Notes: a model not told the origin generated them from the letters alone. A stretch of 64,000 nucleotides of DNA from Sphingobium sp. EM0848 (GCF_013375555.1 NZ_JABXWB010000005.1:434001-498000); one strand, 5' to 3'; shown: positions 45,995 through 54,704, counted from the stretch's first letter. Made by a program: numbers and translations.

Positions 45995-47515
45995 TTATCG
46001 CACCGGTGCCGGCAGCCGCGCATCCTTGTAGAGCATCCGCAGGGCTGGCTTGGAAATCTTGCCCATCGCCAGCCGGGGCAAGGGCGCGTCCGACACGACA
46101 ATGTAGCGCGGCAGTTTGAAGCTCGACAATTGGCTCTGGCAATGCGCCATGATGGCATCCGTGCAGCAATCGGCGCCATGGACGATTGCCAGCGGCGTTT
46201 CCCCGAACCTGTCGTCCGGCACGGCGAGGATCGCGACCTCAGTCACGCCATCGACCTCCATGATCACGCGCTCGACCTCGGCGGCGGAGATGTTGAAGCC
46301 ACCCGATTTGATGAAATCCTTCATCCGGTCGACCATTTTGAGCAGGCCCAGTTCATCGACCTCGCCAATGTCGCCGGTATGCAGCCAGCCGTCGATCAGC
46401 GCCTCGGCAGTGGCTTGCGGGTTGCGCCAATAGCCGATCATCACGCCCGGCTTGCGCACGATGATCTGGCCGGGCGTGCCGGGTGGCACACGCTTCCCCT
46501 CCGCATCGATGATCGTGATCTGGGTGAAGGGTCCGCCAAAGCCGCAGCGATCGGGATGGCTGCGGGCATAGCGCACCGGATTGACGGTCACAGCGCCGCC
46601 CGCCTCCGTCTGGCCATAGAGCTGCCGCAGCGCCACGCCCCGGTCAAACCACGCCTGCTGCAACCAGGGCGGCGGCGCCGCGCCCCCGATGGTGGCGGTG
46701 CGGATGAAGGACAGGTCCGCGCCGGCGAAATCCGGCAGTTCGGCAATGCGCTGAAAGAAGATCGGCGCCGCGCGAAAGCTGTTGATCCGCTCTTCGCGCA
46801 GCAAGGCCAGCGCCGCTTCGGACTCAAACTTCTCCAGCAGATAGATGGTCCCGCCGATGACGATCATATGAACCATCAGGTTGAACCCGCCCGCCGTGCT
46901 GAGCGGCGCGGTGCTCAGCAGTCGCGTCGGCCCACCGTCCAGATCGGGCGCATTATGGACATATTCCTCCCACGCATATTCGATCATCGCGCGGTGCGAA
47001 TAAACGACGCCCTTGGGCCGGGCGGTCGATCCGCTGGTGGTGATGATCGCCATCGGCGCATCGGGATCGAGTGCCAGAATCTCGGCCGAAGCCTCCCCCG
47101 AGCGCAGGCTCGCCACCTCCTCCGGCCGCAGCTTGGCGACATGGGCAACGGCTTCGCTGTCCTTGAGCCGCTCGCCCCCTTCGGCATCGACGAAGATCAG
47201 GCGGGGCTCATATTGCCCCAGCAGATAGTCGACCTCAGCCGGGACCATGCGCGAGTTGATCGGCGCGACAATGGCGCCGCAGCGGATGGCGGCGAAGGCG
47301 GTGACGCACCAATGGATCGATGTTTCGCCATAAAAGGCGAGCCGTTCGCCGGGAACCAGCCCCTGCGCCGCCAGCAAATTCGCGACTCGACCGACCCAGC
47401 CATCCAGCTCCCGATAGCTGAGCGCGACGTCAGAAACGCGGATGGCCGTCTGATCCGGCCTTTCCTTTGCCCAGAAGCGCAAGGCCATATCGATGGTCGC
47501 CTGCATTGCCGACAT
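45995..47515 (-). CDS. AMP-forming acyl-CoA ligase
   Basis: A 506-residue ANL ligase. The P-loop reads 'IITTSGSTARPKGVVYSHRA', with Ala where almost all family members have Gly (TxRPKG). 'QLYGQTEAGGAVTV' and 'GWLHTGDIGEVDELGLLKMVDRMKD' are the downstream motifs, and 'PRLAMGKISKPALR' carries the catalytic Lys. It is a clear paralog of the ligase at 50567, which shares the P-loop change. It is divergent from the molybdoenzyme at 47651, with two operator copies between them. [11 protein letters not shown]. It probably activates an acid formed in the pathway. Confidence 0.91.
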   Translation of the reverse strand: MSAMQATIDMALRFWAKERPDQTAIRVSDVALSYRELDGWVGRVANLLAAQGLVPGERLAFYGETSIHWCVTAFAAIRCGAIVAPINSRMVPAEVDYLLGQYEPRLIFVDAEGGERLKDSEAVAHVAKLRPEEVASLRSGEASAEILALDPDAPMAIITTSGSTARPKGVVYSHRAMIEYAWEEYVHNAPDLDGGPTRLLSTAPLSTAGGFNLMVHMIVIGGTIYLLEKFESEAALALLREERINSFRAAPIFFQRIAELPDFAGADLSFIRTATIGGAAPPPWLQQAWFDRGVALRQLYGQTEAGGAVTVNPVRYARSHPDRCGFGGPFTQITIIDAEGKRVPPGTPGQIIVRKPGVMIGYWRNPQATAEALIDGWLHTGDIGEVDELGLLKMVDRMKDFIKSGGFNISAAEVERVIMEVDGVTEVAILAVPDDRFGETPLAIVHGADCCTDAIMAHCQSQLSSFKLPRYIVVSDAPLPRLAMGKISKPALRMLYKDARLPAPVR

Positions 47516-47536
47516 GATGCGCGCCTCTCCCAAGGT

Positions 47537-47552
47537 TTTAATCGAATAATTA
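47537..47552. promoter_or_regulatory. Candidate cluster operator (TTTAATCGAATAATTA)
   Basis: Lies 22 nt upstream of the ligase start at 47515. It is one of two copies in the divergent 135-nt region to 47651. Confidence 0.55.
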
Positions 47553-47598
47553 GCTGGCATGCAACAACGGGCGCGTCAACGGGCAGAGGACATTTTTT

Positions 47599-47614
47599 CA
47601 ATTGCACGATTAAA
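47599..47614. promoter_or_regulatory. Candidate cluster operator (complement TTTAATCGTGCAATTG)
   Basis: Lies 37 nt upstream of the molybdoenzyme start. Read on the minus strand it matches TTTAATCGGTTAATTG of 44165 at most positions. Confidence 0.52.
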
Positions 47615-47650
47615 TTTTATAGGACTAATATGACCGTGAGGAGAGACGGA

Positions 47651-49777
47651 ATGCGCACGACGAAGACCGCCTGCCGCTATTGCTGCGGCGCTTGCTCCAT
47701 GGTCGCCACGATTGACGATGATGGGCAGCTGACATCGGTGCGCGGCGACCGGGAAAGCCCGCTCACCGACGGTTTCGCCTGCATTCGCGGCCTTCAGTCG
47801 GTCGAGGCCATGTATCAGCCCGGCCGCATCCTGCGCCCGCTCAAGCGCCAGCCGGACGGCAGTTTCAGCGAAATCCCCCTCGAAACCGCACTGGACGAGA
47901 TAGCCGAAAGGCTGGGCGTCATTCTCGACGAGAGCGGCGGAGAATCCGTCGCCGTGTTCAAGGGCACGCAGGTCTGGAAGAATGTCACCGGCCATCTGTT
48001 CCTGAATGCCTGGCTGACCGCGATCAACTCCACCCGCCTGTTCACGACCATCACCATCGACCAGTCCTGCAAGCAGGTGACGATGCGCCGCATGGGCTAT
48101 TGGAACGCGGGCAAGCCCCGACTTCAGGACTGCGACGTGATGATGATCTTCGGCGGCAATCCGCTGCTGTCGGTCGCCGTCACCAATTTCACCTATGATC
48201 CCGTCAAGCGGATGAAGGCGGCGCTGAAACGCGGCATGAAGCTGGTCGTCATCGATCCGCGCCGCACCGAAACCGCACAAAACGCAAACCTGCATCTGCA
48301 ATGCCGCCCCGGCGAGGATATCACCATCGCCGCCGGCATGATCCGCATGATTCTGGCGGAAGGCTGGCACGATCGGGCCTTTTGCGACCGGCATGTCAAG
48401 GATCTCGACCGATTGGCCGAGGCGGTGGCGCCCTTCACCCCCGACCTTGTCGCCGCCCGCGCCGGGATCGACCCCGGCCAGTTGCGCGCTGCGACGGAGA
48501 TGTTCGCCCGCGACAGCGCCAAGGGCATTGCGACCTGCGGCACGGGTCCCTCCATGTCGCCCCGTTCCAACCTGGCCGATCATATGGTCGAATGCCTGAA
48601 CGTGATCTGCGGCCGCTTCTATCGCGAGGGCGACCGCATCCCCAATCCCGGCGTGCAGAACAAGCGCCGTCCCTTCGTGGCAGAGGTCGTCGCCCCCTTC
48701 CGCGAATGGGAAAGCAGCCCCAGGACCGGAACCGGCCATGGCACCCTGTTCGGCGAGTTGATGAGCGGTGTGCTGGCGGACGAGATATTGCGCGACGATC
48801 CAGGCCGCATCCGAGCCCTCTTCGTGAACGGCGCCAATCCCGCCGTCGCCCTGCCCGACCAGAATAAGGCGATCGGCGCGCTGAAGGCGCTCGACCTGCT
48901 GGTCGCCATCGAACCCTTCATGACCGCGACGGCCAAATTATGCGACTATATCCTGCCGCCGCGCCTGATGTTCGAGCGCACCGACACGGTTCCGCCGCCC
49001 CATTATGAGCCACTGATCGACGCCCCCTTCGTGCAATATGTACCGCCCGCGGTCGAACCGCCAAGCGGGTCGGAGGTAGTGGACGACTGGTATCCCTATT
49101 GGGCCTTGTGCAGCCGGCTGGGCATCCCCCTGCCCTTCATGGGCACGAAGCTGGACCCCAGCACGCCACCGACGACGGACGATCTGCTCGCCCTCGTCCT
49201 CAAGGACTCGCAGGTGCCGTTCGAGGAGATCAAGCGCCATCCGGGCGGCAAGATCTTCGATGTCGAACCCGCCTTCGTCCAGCCGCCCGCCAGCGAGGAT
49301 ACGCCCCGTTTCGACGTCATCCCCGACGATGTCGCAGCGGAGATCGAGGAGTTGCTGGCGGAACATGGACCAGAGGCCCCAGCCCCCTTCACCCATTTGC
49401 TGACGGTCCGGCGCCTGCGCGGCATCATGAACTCCCTGGGCATCATCCAGCCCGAACTGCGCCGCCGTCACCCCTATAATGACGCTAATCTCCATCCCGA
49501 CGACATGGCCGCACTGGGGCTGGAGGAAGGCGCCCATGTCGAGATCGAGTCCGATGCCGGCACCATCATCGCCATCGCCGCCACCGATCCCACCGTGCGG
49601 CCAGGTACGCTGTCGATGAGCCATTGCTGGGGCGGCCTGCCCGAAGAAGAATTGCCGTTCGAGGCAATGGGCGTTTCGACCAACCTGCTCGTGCGCACCG
49701 ACTGCTTTGTCGAGAAGATCAACGCCATGCCGCGCTTTTCCTCCATTCCCGTCAGCATCAGGAGGATCGCCGCTTGA
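47651..49777 (+). CDS. Molybdopterin (bis-MGD) oxidoreductase, 708 aa, paralog
   Basis: A cytoplasmic DMSO-reductase-superfamily enzyme. The [4Fe-4S] ligands are Cys8-x2-Cys11-x3-Cys15 and Cys44. Mo-bisPGD segments include 'IFGGNPLLSVAV', 'VVIDPRRTETAQN' and 'LFVNGANPAVALP'. Cys140 in 'TIDQSCKQVTM' lies where formate dehydrogenase/nitrate reductase enzymes place the Mo ligand, so it is a likely ligand. It has the same length as the paralog at 2249. The ATG at 47651 has GAGGAGAG upstream; open frame extending left into the ligase region is antisense and not coding. It overlaps the following SDR. Confidence 0.88.
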   Translation: MRTTKTACRYCCGACSMVATIDDDGQLTSVRGDRESPLTDGFACIRGLQSVEAMYQPGRILRPLKRQPDGSFSEIPLETALDEIAERLGVILDESGGESVAVFKGTQVWKNVTGHLFLNAWLTAINSTRLFTTITIDQSCKQVTMRRMGYWNAGKPRLQDCDVMMIFGGNPLLSVAVTNFTYDPVKRMKAALKRGMKLVVIDPRRTETAQNANLHLQCRPGEDITIAAGMIRMILAEGWHDRAFCDRHVKDLDRLAEAVAPFTPDLVAARAGIDPGQLRAATEMFARDSAKGIATCGTGPSMSPRSNLADHMVECLNVICGRFYREGDRIPNPGVQNKRRPFVAEVVAPFREWESSPRTGTGHGTLFGELMSGVLADEILRDDPGRIRALFVNGANPAVALPDQNKAIGALKALDLLVAIEPFMTATAKLCDYILPPRLMFERTDTVPPPHYEPLIDAPFVQYVPPAVEPPSGSEVVDDWYPYWALCSRLGIPLPFMGTKLDPSTPPTTDDLLALVLKDSQVPFEEIKRHPGGKIFDVEPAFVQPPASEDTPRFDVIPDDVAAEIEELLAEHGPEAPAPFTHLLTVRRLRGIMNSLGIIQPELRRRHPYNDANLHPDDMAALGLEEGAHVEIESDAGTIIAIAATDPTVRPGTLSMSHCWGGLPEEELPFEAMGVSTNLLVRTDCFVEKINAMPRFSSIPVSIRRIAA

Positions 49778-50562
49778 CCCAGTCATCCGCACTCGATCGC
49801 TTCTGTCTCGACGGCAAGACCGCGCTGGTCCTTGGCATCGGTCCGGCCATCGGTTCGGCCGTCGCCCATGGCTTTGCGGAGGCAGGGGCCAATGTCGTCG
49901 TCGCTGCTCGCAGCGCGGACGCGGTGGACAATCTGGTTGAGACGCTGCGTTCCCGGCATGGCGACGTTGCCGCCGGGCTTGCGACCGACGCGGGCGATCC
50001 GGTAGCGCTCGACCGCCTGCTGGCCTTTGCGACAGAACGGTTCGGCGGCATCGATATCGCCTTTTACAACGCCTTTGCGCTCGATGCGGGCCATTACCGC
50101 ACCTTCACCGGCTATGTCTCTCCGCTCGATTGCACGGAAGAGGATTGGAGCGCCTGCTTCAACCTCAATGTCATGGCACCATTCCGCCTCGCCAAAGCGT
50201 TGGTGCCGAGCATGAAGGCACGCGGCGGCGGCGTCATCATCAATAATCTGGCAGCGGCTGCCTTCACGCCGATCATGCCCGCGATGGCCTATGCCGCCAC
50301 CAAATCGGCGCTGGCGACGATGACGACCTATCTCGCCAAGGGCTGCGGTCCCGAAGTGCGCTTCAACGCCATCGCACCCTCCAATATCGAGGCGACGCAG
50401 CGATCCGAAACGATGCGCGCCGCCGCCAGAGCCTTTCCCCTTGCCCGCATGGGCTCACCAGACGAAGTGGTCGGCGCGGTCCTCTACCTCGCCTCTCCGG
50501 CATCCAGCTATGTGACGGGTCAGGTGATCTTCGTCGACGGCGGACGCGTCGCCACCGCCTGA
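49774..50562 (+). CDS. Atypical short-chain dehydrogenase/reductase fold protein
   Basis: A 262-residue SDR. The start is a TTG at 49774 that overlaps the molybdoenzyme stop (TTGA) and follows GGAGG at 49761. Key motifs deviate. The nucleotide loop reads Leu-Gly-Ile-Gly-Pro-Ala-Ile-Gly, the NNAG motif is 'YNAFALD', and the residue 13 before the catalytic Tyr (expected Ser) is Ala in 'NNLAAAAFTP'. Tyr-Ala-Ala-Thr-Lys is intact. Enoyl-ACP reductase (FabI)-like SDRs also depart from the Ser motif, so a reductase role or an altered catalysis is possible. It is translationally coupled to the molybdoenzyme. Confidence 0.82.
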   Translation: MTQSSALDRFCLDGKTALVLGIGPAIGSAVAHGFAEAGANVVVAARSADAVDNLVETLRSRHGDVAAGLATDAGDPVALDRLLAFATERFGGIDIAFYNAFALDAGHYRTFTGYVSPLDCTEEDWSACFNLNVMAPFRLAKALVPSMKARGGGVIINNLAAAAFTPIMPAMAYAATKSALATMTTYLAKGCGPEVRFNAIAPSNIEATQRSETMRAAARAFPLARMGSPDEVVGAVLYLASPASSYVTGQVIFVDGGRVATA

Positions 50563-50566
50563 CGGT

Positions 50567-52057
50567 TCAGCGCACCCGCTCCGGCAAGGGCTTGTCACCA
50601 CCATAAAGCGCCCGCAGCGCAGGCTTGGAAATCTTGCCCGAAGCAAGGCGCGGCAGCGGCTCTTCCGACCGGATCAGATAGCGCGGCACCTTGAAGTTGG
50701 ACAGATGCTCACAGCAATGGGCGATCAGCTGCTCGGTTTCCGGCACGCTGCCGAACACCACCGCCATCGGCACCTCGCCGAACTTGTCGTCGCGCGCCGC
50801 GATCACCGCCACTTCCTCGACGCCCAGTTCCAGTATCACCCGCTCCACTTCGGCCGCGGAGATGTTGAGGCCGCCCGAAATGATGATGTCCTTCATCCGG
50901 TCCACCATCCGCACCAGCCCCAGCTCGTCCAGCACGCCCAGATCGCCCGTATGCAGCCAGCCGTCGCAGATCGCCTCGGCCGTTGCCGCCGGATTGTTCC
51001 AATAGCCCGCCATCATGCCCGGCCCACGCAGCACGATCTCGCCCTGCTCGCCGGGCGGCAGCATGTTGCCGTCGGCATCCATCACCGCGACGTCGGTGAA
51101 CATCATCATGCCGCCGCACATTTCGGGGCGGCTCAGCGCATGGTGGCGCGCGTTGATGACACCGGTGCCGCCGCTTTCGGTCTGCCCGAACATCTGGCGC
51201 AGCAACACGCCCTTGGCCGCCCATTTCTCCAGCAGCGGCTGGACGACGGTAGCACCGCCGGTATGGGCGATGTCGAGGTGTCTCACATCGGCCGCATCGA
51301 ATTCCGGCAGGTCGGCCATGCGCTGGAAGAAGATCGGCGCGCCGGTGACGAAATTGACGCCCTCTTCCGTGATCAGGCGCAAGGCTTCGGCCGCGTCGAA
51401 CCTGCTTTCCAGAAAGGCGGTGCCGCCCGACAGCAAAGTGTGGAGGAAGGGCATGGTCCCGGCCGAAGTGCTCATCGGCGCGACCAGCAGGCGGCGATAG
51501 GGACCAGTCAGCGGATCGCTGACCAGCTGCCACATATTATGCTCGCAGATCGCGCGGTTTGTGAACATCACGCCCTTGGGCCGGGCGGTGGAGCCGCTGG
51601 TCGTGACGATGATGGTGATATCCTCGTCCTTCAAGGCCAGCCGCACATCGCGATCCTCGCCCTGCCGAAGCGCCGCAATCTCCGCGCAATCGATCAGCAC
51701 CGCCGGCGCGCGCGCCACCTTGGGCGCATTGGCTTCGTCCGTGACGAGAACACGCGGCGTATAGTCCTGCACCAGCCAGTCGAGTTCGCTCTTCACCAGC
51801 TTGGTGCTGACCCCCGCCGACATGCCCCCAGCGCGGATCGAGGCCAGCATGGCAACCACCCATTCGGTCGAATTTTCCGCGCAGATGACAGTGCGGTCGC
51901 CGGGCACGAAACCCCGATCGACGAACATCGCCGCAACCCGGCCCACCCAACGGTTGAACGCCGCATAGCTGACCCGCTCGCCATTGCTCACGATCATGTC
52001 CCGATCGGGATGCTCCATGGCCCACCAGCGGAACGCATGATCGATGGTCATCGGCAT
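50567..52057 (-). CDS. AMP-forming acyl-CoA ligase, paralog
   Basis: A 496-residue ANL ligase. The P-loop is 'VTTSGSTARPKGVMFTNRA', again Ala instead of Gly. 'QMFGQTESGGTGVINA', 'GWLHTGDLGVLDELGLVRMVDRMKD' and 'PRLASGKISKPALR' (Lys) are shared with the ligase at 45995. It converges on the SDR at 49774 (4 nt gap) and is divergent from the second DUF35/retro-aldolase pair. GGAG lies about 10 nt before the ATG. The candidate operator is 52 nt upstream. The two copies may have different acid specificity. Confidence 0.91.
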   Translation of the reverse strand: MPMTIDHAFRWWAMEHPDRDMIVSNGERVSYAAFNRWVGRVAAMFVDRGFVPGDRTVICAENSTEWVVAMLASIRAGGMSAGVSTKLVKSELDWLVQDYTPRVLVTDEANAPKVARAPAVLIDCAEIAALRQGEDRDVRLALKDEDITIIVTTSGSTARPKGVMFTNRAICEHNMWQLVSDPLTGPYRRLLVAPMSTSAGTMPFLHTLLSGGTAFLESRFDAAEALRLITEEGVNFVTGAPIFFQRMADLPEFDAADVRHLDIAHTGGATVVQPLLEKWAAKGVLLRQMFGQTESGGTGVINARHHALSRPEMCGGMMMFTDVAVMDADGNMLPPGEQGEIVLRGPGMMAGYWNNPAATAEAICDGWLHTGDLGVLDELGLVRMVDRMKDIIISGGLNISAAEVERVILELGVEEVAVIAARDDKFGEVPMAVVFGSVPETEQLIAHCCEHLSNFKVPRYLIRSEEPLPRLASGKISKPALRALYGGDKPLPERVR

Positions 52058-52108
52058 TCAGACAAACTCCAATTCCGGGCAAACATCGCCTCGATGGTAA
52101 ATTTATTT

Positions 52109-52127
52109 ATTTGGTTGATTGAATTTC
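52109..52127. promoter_or_regulatory. Candidate cluster operator (TTTGGTTGATTGAATTTC)
   Basis: A weaker copy in the 132-nt divergent region between the ligase (52057) and the DUF35 gene (52190). An enclosing AAATT...AATTT inverted arm is visible from 52099 to 52125. Confidence 0.42.
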
Positions 52128-52189
52128 TACCGGCTTTATGATTTCCGTCAAGATCATATAGCCAGGCGCCGCTGGCTAGCAGGAAAAAC

Positions 52190-52576
52190 ATGAGCGAAAC
52201 CATCGATCAACCCTTCTGGGATGGCCTGTCCAAGGGCCAGTTGCGCATCCAGCGCTGCGCCACCTGCGGGCAATGGACATGGCCGCCGCAAGAACGCTGT
52301 GGTCCGTGCGGCAGTTGGGACATGGGTTGGGAGGCGATCGCGATGGAGGGCATCGTCCACAGCTTCACCTGGGTCCGGCACCCCTTCACCCCCGCCATGA
52401 GCGGCCGCACGCCTTTTGCCAATCTGTTGGTGGAGCTGCCGCAGGCAGGCGGCGCCCGGCTGCTGGGCCTGCTCGAAGGCGCCGGCGAAGGATTGGCGAT
52501 CGGGGCCGCTGTCACGGCCGAAGTGATCCGCGATACCGATGACCACCTCGCCCTGCGCTGGAGGCTCAAGCCATGA
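52190..52576 (+). CDS. DUF35 OB-fold/zinc-ribbon protein (ChsH2-C-like), copy 2
   Basis: A 128-residue protein with zinc ribbon Cys23-x2-Cys26 and Cys37-x2-Cys40 and a C-terminal OB fold ('GIVHSFTWVRHPFTPAM', 'RLLGLLEGAG'). It is paralogous to the protein at 35766 ('RC..CGQW.WP...RCG.CG'). It overlaps the start of the thiolase-fold gene by 4 nt (ATGA), so the pair is translated together and very likely forms one complex. Start ATG 52190 lacks a textbook ribosome-binding site (AGGAAAAAC is nearest). Confidence 0.9.
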   Translation: MSETIDQPFWDGLSKGQLRIQRCATCGQWTWPPQERCGPCGSWDMGWEAIAMEGIVHSFTWVRHPFTPAMSGRTPFANLLVELPQAGGARLLGLLEGAGEGLAIGAAVTAEVIRDTDDHLALRWRLKP

Positions 52577-53733
52577 CCAGTCCTCTTCGTGGCTCAGTCG
52601 CTATCGTGGGCGTTGGCGAAACGCCCTATTACAAACGCGGAACCTCACCCGACAGCGAGCAGAAGCTGACCCTGCGCGCCATCGTCGCCGCCTGCGAGGA
52701 TGCCGGGATCGATCCATGCGACGTCGACGGCTTCGCCTCCTATGCCGATGACGCCAATGCCGGCTTCACGCTGATGCGCGGGCTGGGCACGCGGGAAATG
52801 CGCTGGTCCAGTATGGTCTGGGGCGGCGGCGGTGGTGGCGCGCTGGGCGCGGTCGGCCAGGCGGCGGCCGCCATCCATAGCGGTCAGGCGGAGGTCGTTG
52901 CGGTCTATCGCACCCTCGCCGAACAGGCGAGCGGCCGTTTGCAAGACGCGGTCGCCCATTATGACATGGGCGACCAATATACCCGCAACCTGATCGCCTC
53001 CCCCGCCCAGATTTGCGGCCTCCGCACCGAGCGGCTGCTGCATCGTGGTGTCCCCAGAAGGGCGCTGGAGGCGCTGGTGCGGGCGCAATATTATCATGCC
53101 TCACGCAATCCGCGTGCCCAGGCCTTCGGGCGGACGCTCGACCATGAGGCCTATGCCGCCGCGCGCCCGATCGTCGATCCCTTCGGTCTCTACGACTGCT
53201 CCCGCGAGAATGATATTTCGGTCGCGGCCATCCTCGTCTCGGCAGAACGTGCCCGCGATTTCGCCAAGGCGCCCGTCTATCTGCTGGGCGCCGAGCAGGG
53301 CGGTATCACCGGCGAAGGCTGGGAGAATGACGCGGACTATAGCTCCGGCGGCTTCGAGCCGATTGCCCGGCGGCTCTGGCGTGCAACCGGCTATGGCCCC
53401 GGGGACGTGGACGTCGCGCAGATCTACGACAATTTCAGCGGCCCAGCGGTCGCCGCGATCATCAGCCACGGCCTCTGCTCCATCGAAGAAGCCGCCGAAA
53501 TGCTGACCTATGACAATCTGATCGCCGATGGCGGACGGCTGCCCATCAACACCAGCGGCGGCCTGATCGCGGAGGGCAACGCCCATGGCATGGGTCTGGT
53601 AGTGGAGGCCGTACGGCAATTGCGCGGGGAATCGAGCAATCCGGTCACGGACGCACGACTCTGCCTCGTCACCGGTGGCCCTTCCACCCCGTTGCTGAGT
53701 TCCGCTCTGTTCGGTACCCCCGAAACGCTTTGA
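52573..53733 (+). CDS. SCP2-thiolase/Ltp2-like protein, probable retro-aldolase, copy 2
   Basis: A 386-residue paralog of the protein at 36187, likewise without catalytic cysteines ('MVWGGGGGGALGA', 'LVTGGPSTPL'). It keeps 'LYDCSRENDISVAAILVS', 'VAQIYDNFSGPAVAAI' and 'LPINTSGGLIAEGNAHGMG'. Ser stands where copy 1 has His in the NTxGG loop, the position of the thiolase catalytic Asn/His region, so the two may differ in acyl-group specificity or chemistry. Expected reaction: retro-aldol release of an acyl-CoA from a 3-hydroxyacyl-CoA. It ends with a strong hairpin terminator. Confidence 0.86.
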   Translation: MTSPLRGSVAIVGVGETPYYKRGTSPDSEQKLTLRAIVAACEDAGIDPCDVDGFASYADDANAGFTLMRGLGTREMRWSSMVWGGGGGGALGAVGQAAAAIHSGQAEVVAVYRTLAEQASGRLQDAVAHYDMGDQYTRNLIASPAQICGLRTERLLHRGVPRRALEALVRAQYYHASRNPRAQAFGRTLDHEAYAAARPIVDPFGLYDCSRENDISVAAILVSAERARDFAKAPVYLLGAEQGGITGEGWENDADYSSGGFEPIARRLWRATGYGPGDVDVAQIYDNFSGPAVAAIISHGLCSIEEAAEMLTYDNLIADGGRLPINTSGGLIAEGNAHGMGLVVEAVRQLRGESSNPVTDARLCLVTGGPSTPLLSSALFGTPETL

Positions 53734-53789
53734 ATGCCTCCTGGCGCCGATTGAGATCCGCTCAGCCGTCGGGCAGCCCATAAAATGCT

Positions 53790-53829
53790 ATGCCGGCCAC
53801 GGTCCTGACATAGCGACCGTGGCCGGCAT
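53790..53829. terminator. Hairpin terminator between convergent genes
   Basis: TGCCGGCCACGGTC (53791-53804) and its exact complement GACCGTGGCCGGCA (53815-53828) form a 14-15 bp GC-rich stem with a 10-nt loop. It lies between the retro-aldolase (ends 53733) and pirin (ends 53898) genes and marks the right border of the catabolic island. Confidence 0.72.
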
Positions 53830-53897
53830 CATCATTCAAAGCAATCCTGACAGGTCGTCACAGGCCTGTCCTCGCACCGACCCGATCAGGATTTGCC

Positions 53898-54596
53898 TCA
53901 AGCCGCATCCACGAGCACGATTTCGCTATCCTCGATCGCGGTGACGCGCAGGACATCGAGATCACTGATAGCCGCACCGTCACGAGCATTCACGCGGATA
54001 TCTTCAATCTGGACCGCGCCCGTTGCGGGCACGAGATAGGCCTTGCGCTCCTTGCCGAGTGGATATTCGGCGGTCTCTCCAGCCTTGAGCGTCGCACCCA
54101 CGACCCGTGCATCGGTCCTGATCGGCAACGCGTCATTTTCATTGTCATAGCCCGATGCGAGCGTCACGAAATGACCTGCGCGATCCCCCTTGGGGAACGG
54201 CTTTGCTCCCCAGCTGGGTGCTTCACCTGCCCGGGTTGGAATGATCCAGATCTGGAAGATCTTCGTCGTCACGTCTTCCAGATTATATTCCGAATGGCGG
54301 ATACCGGTGCCCGCGCTCATGATTTGGACGTCGCCTGCTTCGGTGCGCCCCTTGTTGCCCAGATTGTCTTCGTGGGTGATCGCGCCTTCGCGGACATAGG
54401 TGATGATCTCCATGTCGCGATGCGGATGCGGGGGGAAACCGCTGTTCGGGGCGATGATGTCGTCGTTCCAGACACGCAGATTGCCCCAGTGCATCCGCTT
54501 GGGATCATGGTATCCGGCGAACGAGAAATGATGATGCGCGTCAAGCCATCCATGATCGGCGGCACCGAGGCTGTTGAAAGGGCGAAGTTCTATCAT
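53898..54596 (-). CDS. Pirin-family protein (YhhW-like quercetinase type)
   Basis: A 232-residue bicupin. The iron ligands are in 'FPPHPHRDMEIITY' (His-x-His and Glu) and 'GTGIRHSEYN' (His, Glu); 'DVQIMSAGTGI' is the family motif. Bacterial relatives can cleave flavonols with quercetinase activity or act as redox sensors. GGAGATG precedes ATG 54596. It is divergent from a LysR regulator with a 114-nt gap, a pairing seen often in proteobacteria, so it is likely a LysR target in oxidative stress or aromatic metabolism. Confidence 0.92.
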   Translation of the reverse strand: MIELRPFNSLGAADHGWLDAHHHFSFAGYHDPKRMHWGNLRVWNDDIIAPNSGFPPHPHRDMEIITYVREGAITHEDNLGNKGRTEAGDVQIMSAGTGIRHSEYNLEDVTTKIFQIWIIPTRAGEAPSWGAKPFPKGDRAGHFVTLASGYDNENDALPIRTDARVVGATLKAGETAEYPLGKERKAYLVPATGAVQIEDIRVNARDGAAISDLDVLRVTAIEDSEIVLVDAA

Positions 54597-54678
54597 GGTT
54601 CATCTCCAGGCGCGGGCAAAGGATCGTCCGCTGTCCAGACCCATTTAGAGATTGTGGACTTTCCCGATCAGAGGGATA

Positions 54679-54704
54679 AATTCCTCTCTAATGTTCGAGG
54701 AATT
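54679..54704. promoter_or_regulatory. Inverted repeat overlapping LysR translation start region
   Basis: AATTCCTC (54679-54686), 10-nt spacer, GAGGAATT (54697-54704), an exact inverted repeat. The right arm contains the GAGGAA ribosome-binding site of the LysR gene (GTG 54711), so a repressor binding here or the RNA hairpin itself could hide the start. Confidence 0.55.

Noticed and set aside
46130..47650. Open frame extending the molybdoenzyme 500 codons to the left
   Set aside because: It is antisense to the acyl-CoA ligase. The Fe-S motif and a strong ribosome-binding site place the true start at 47651.
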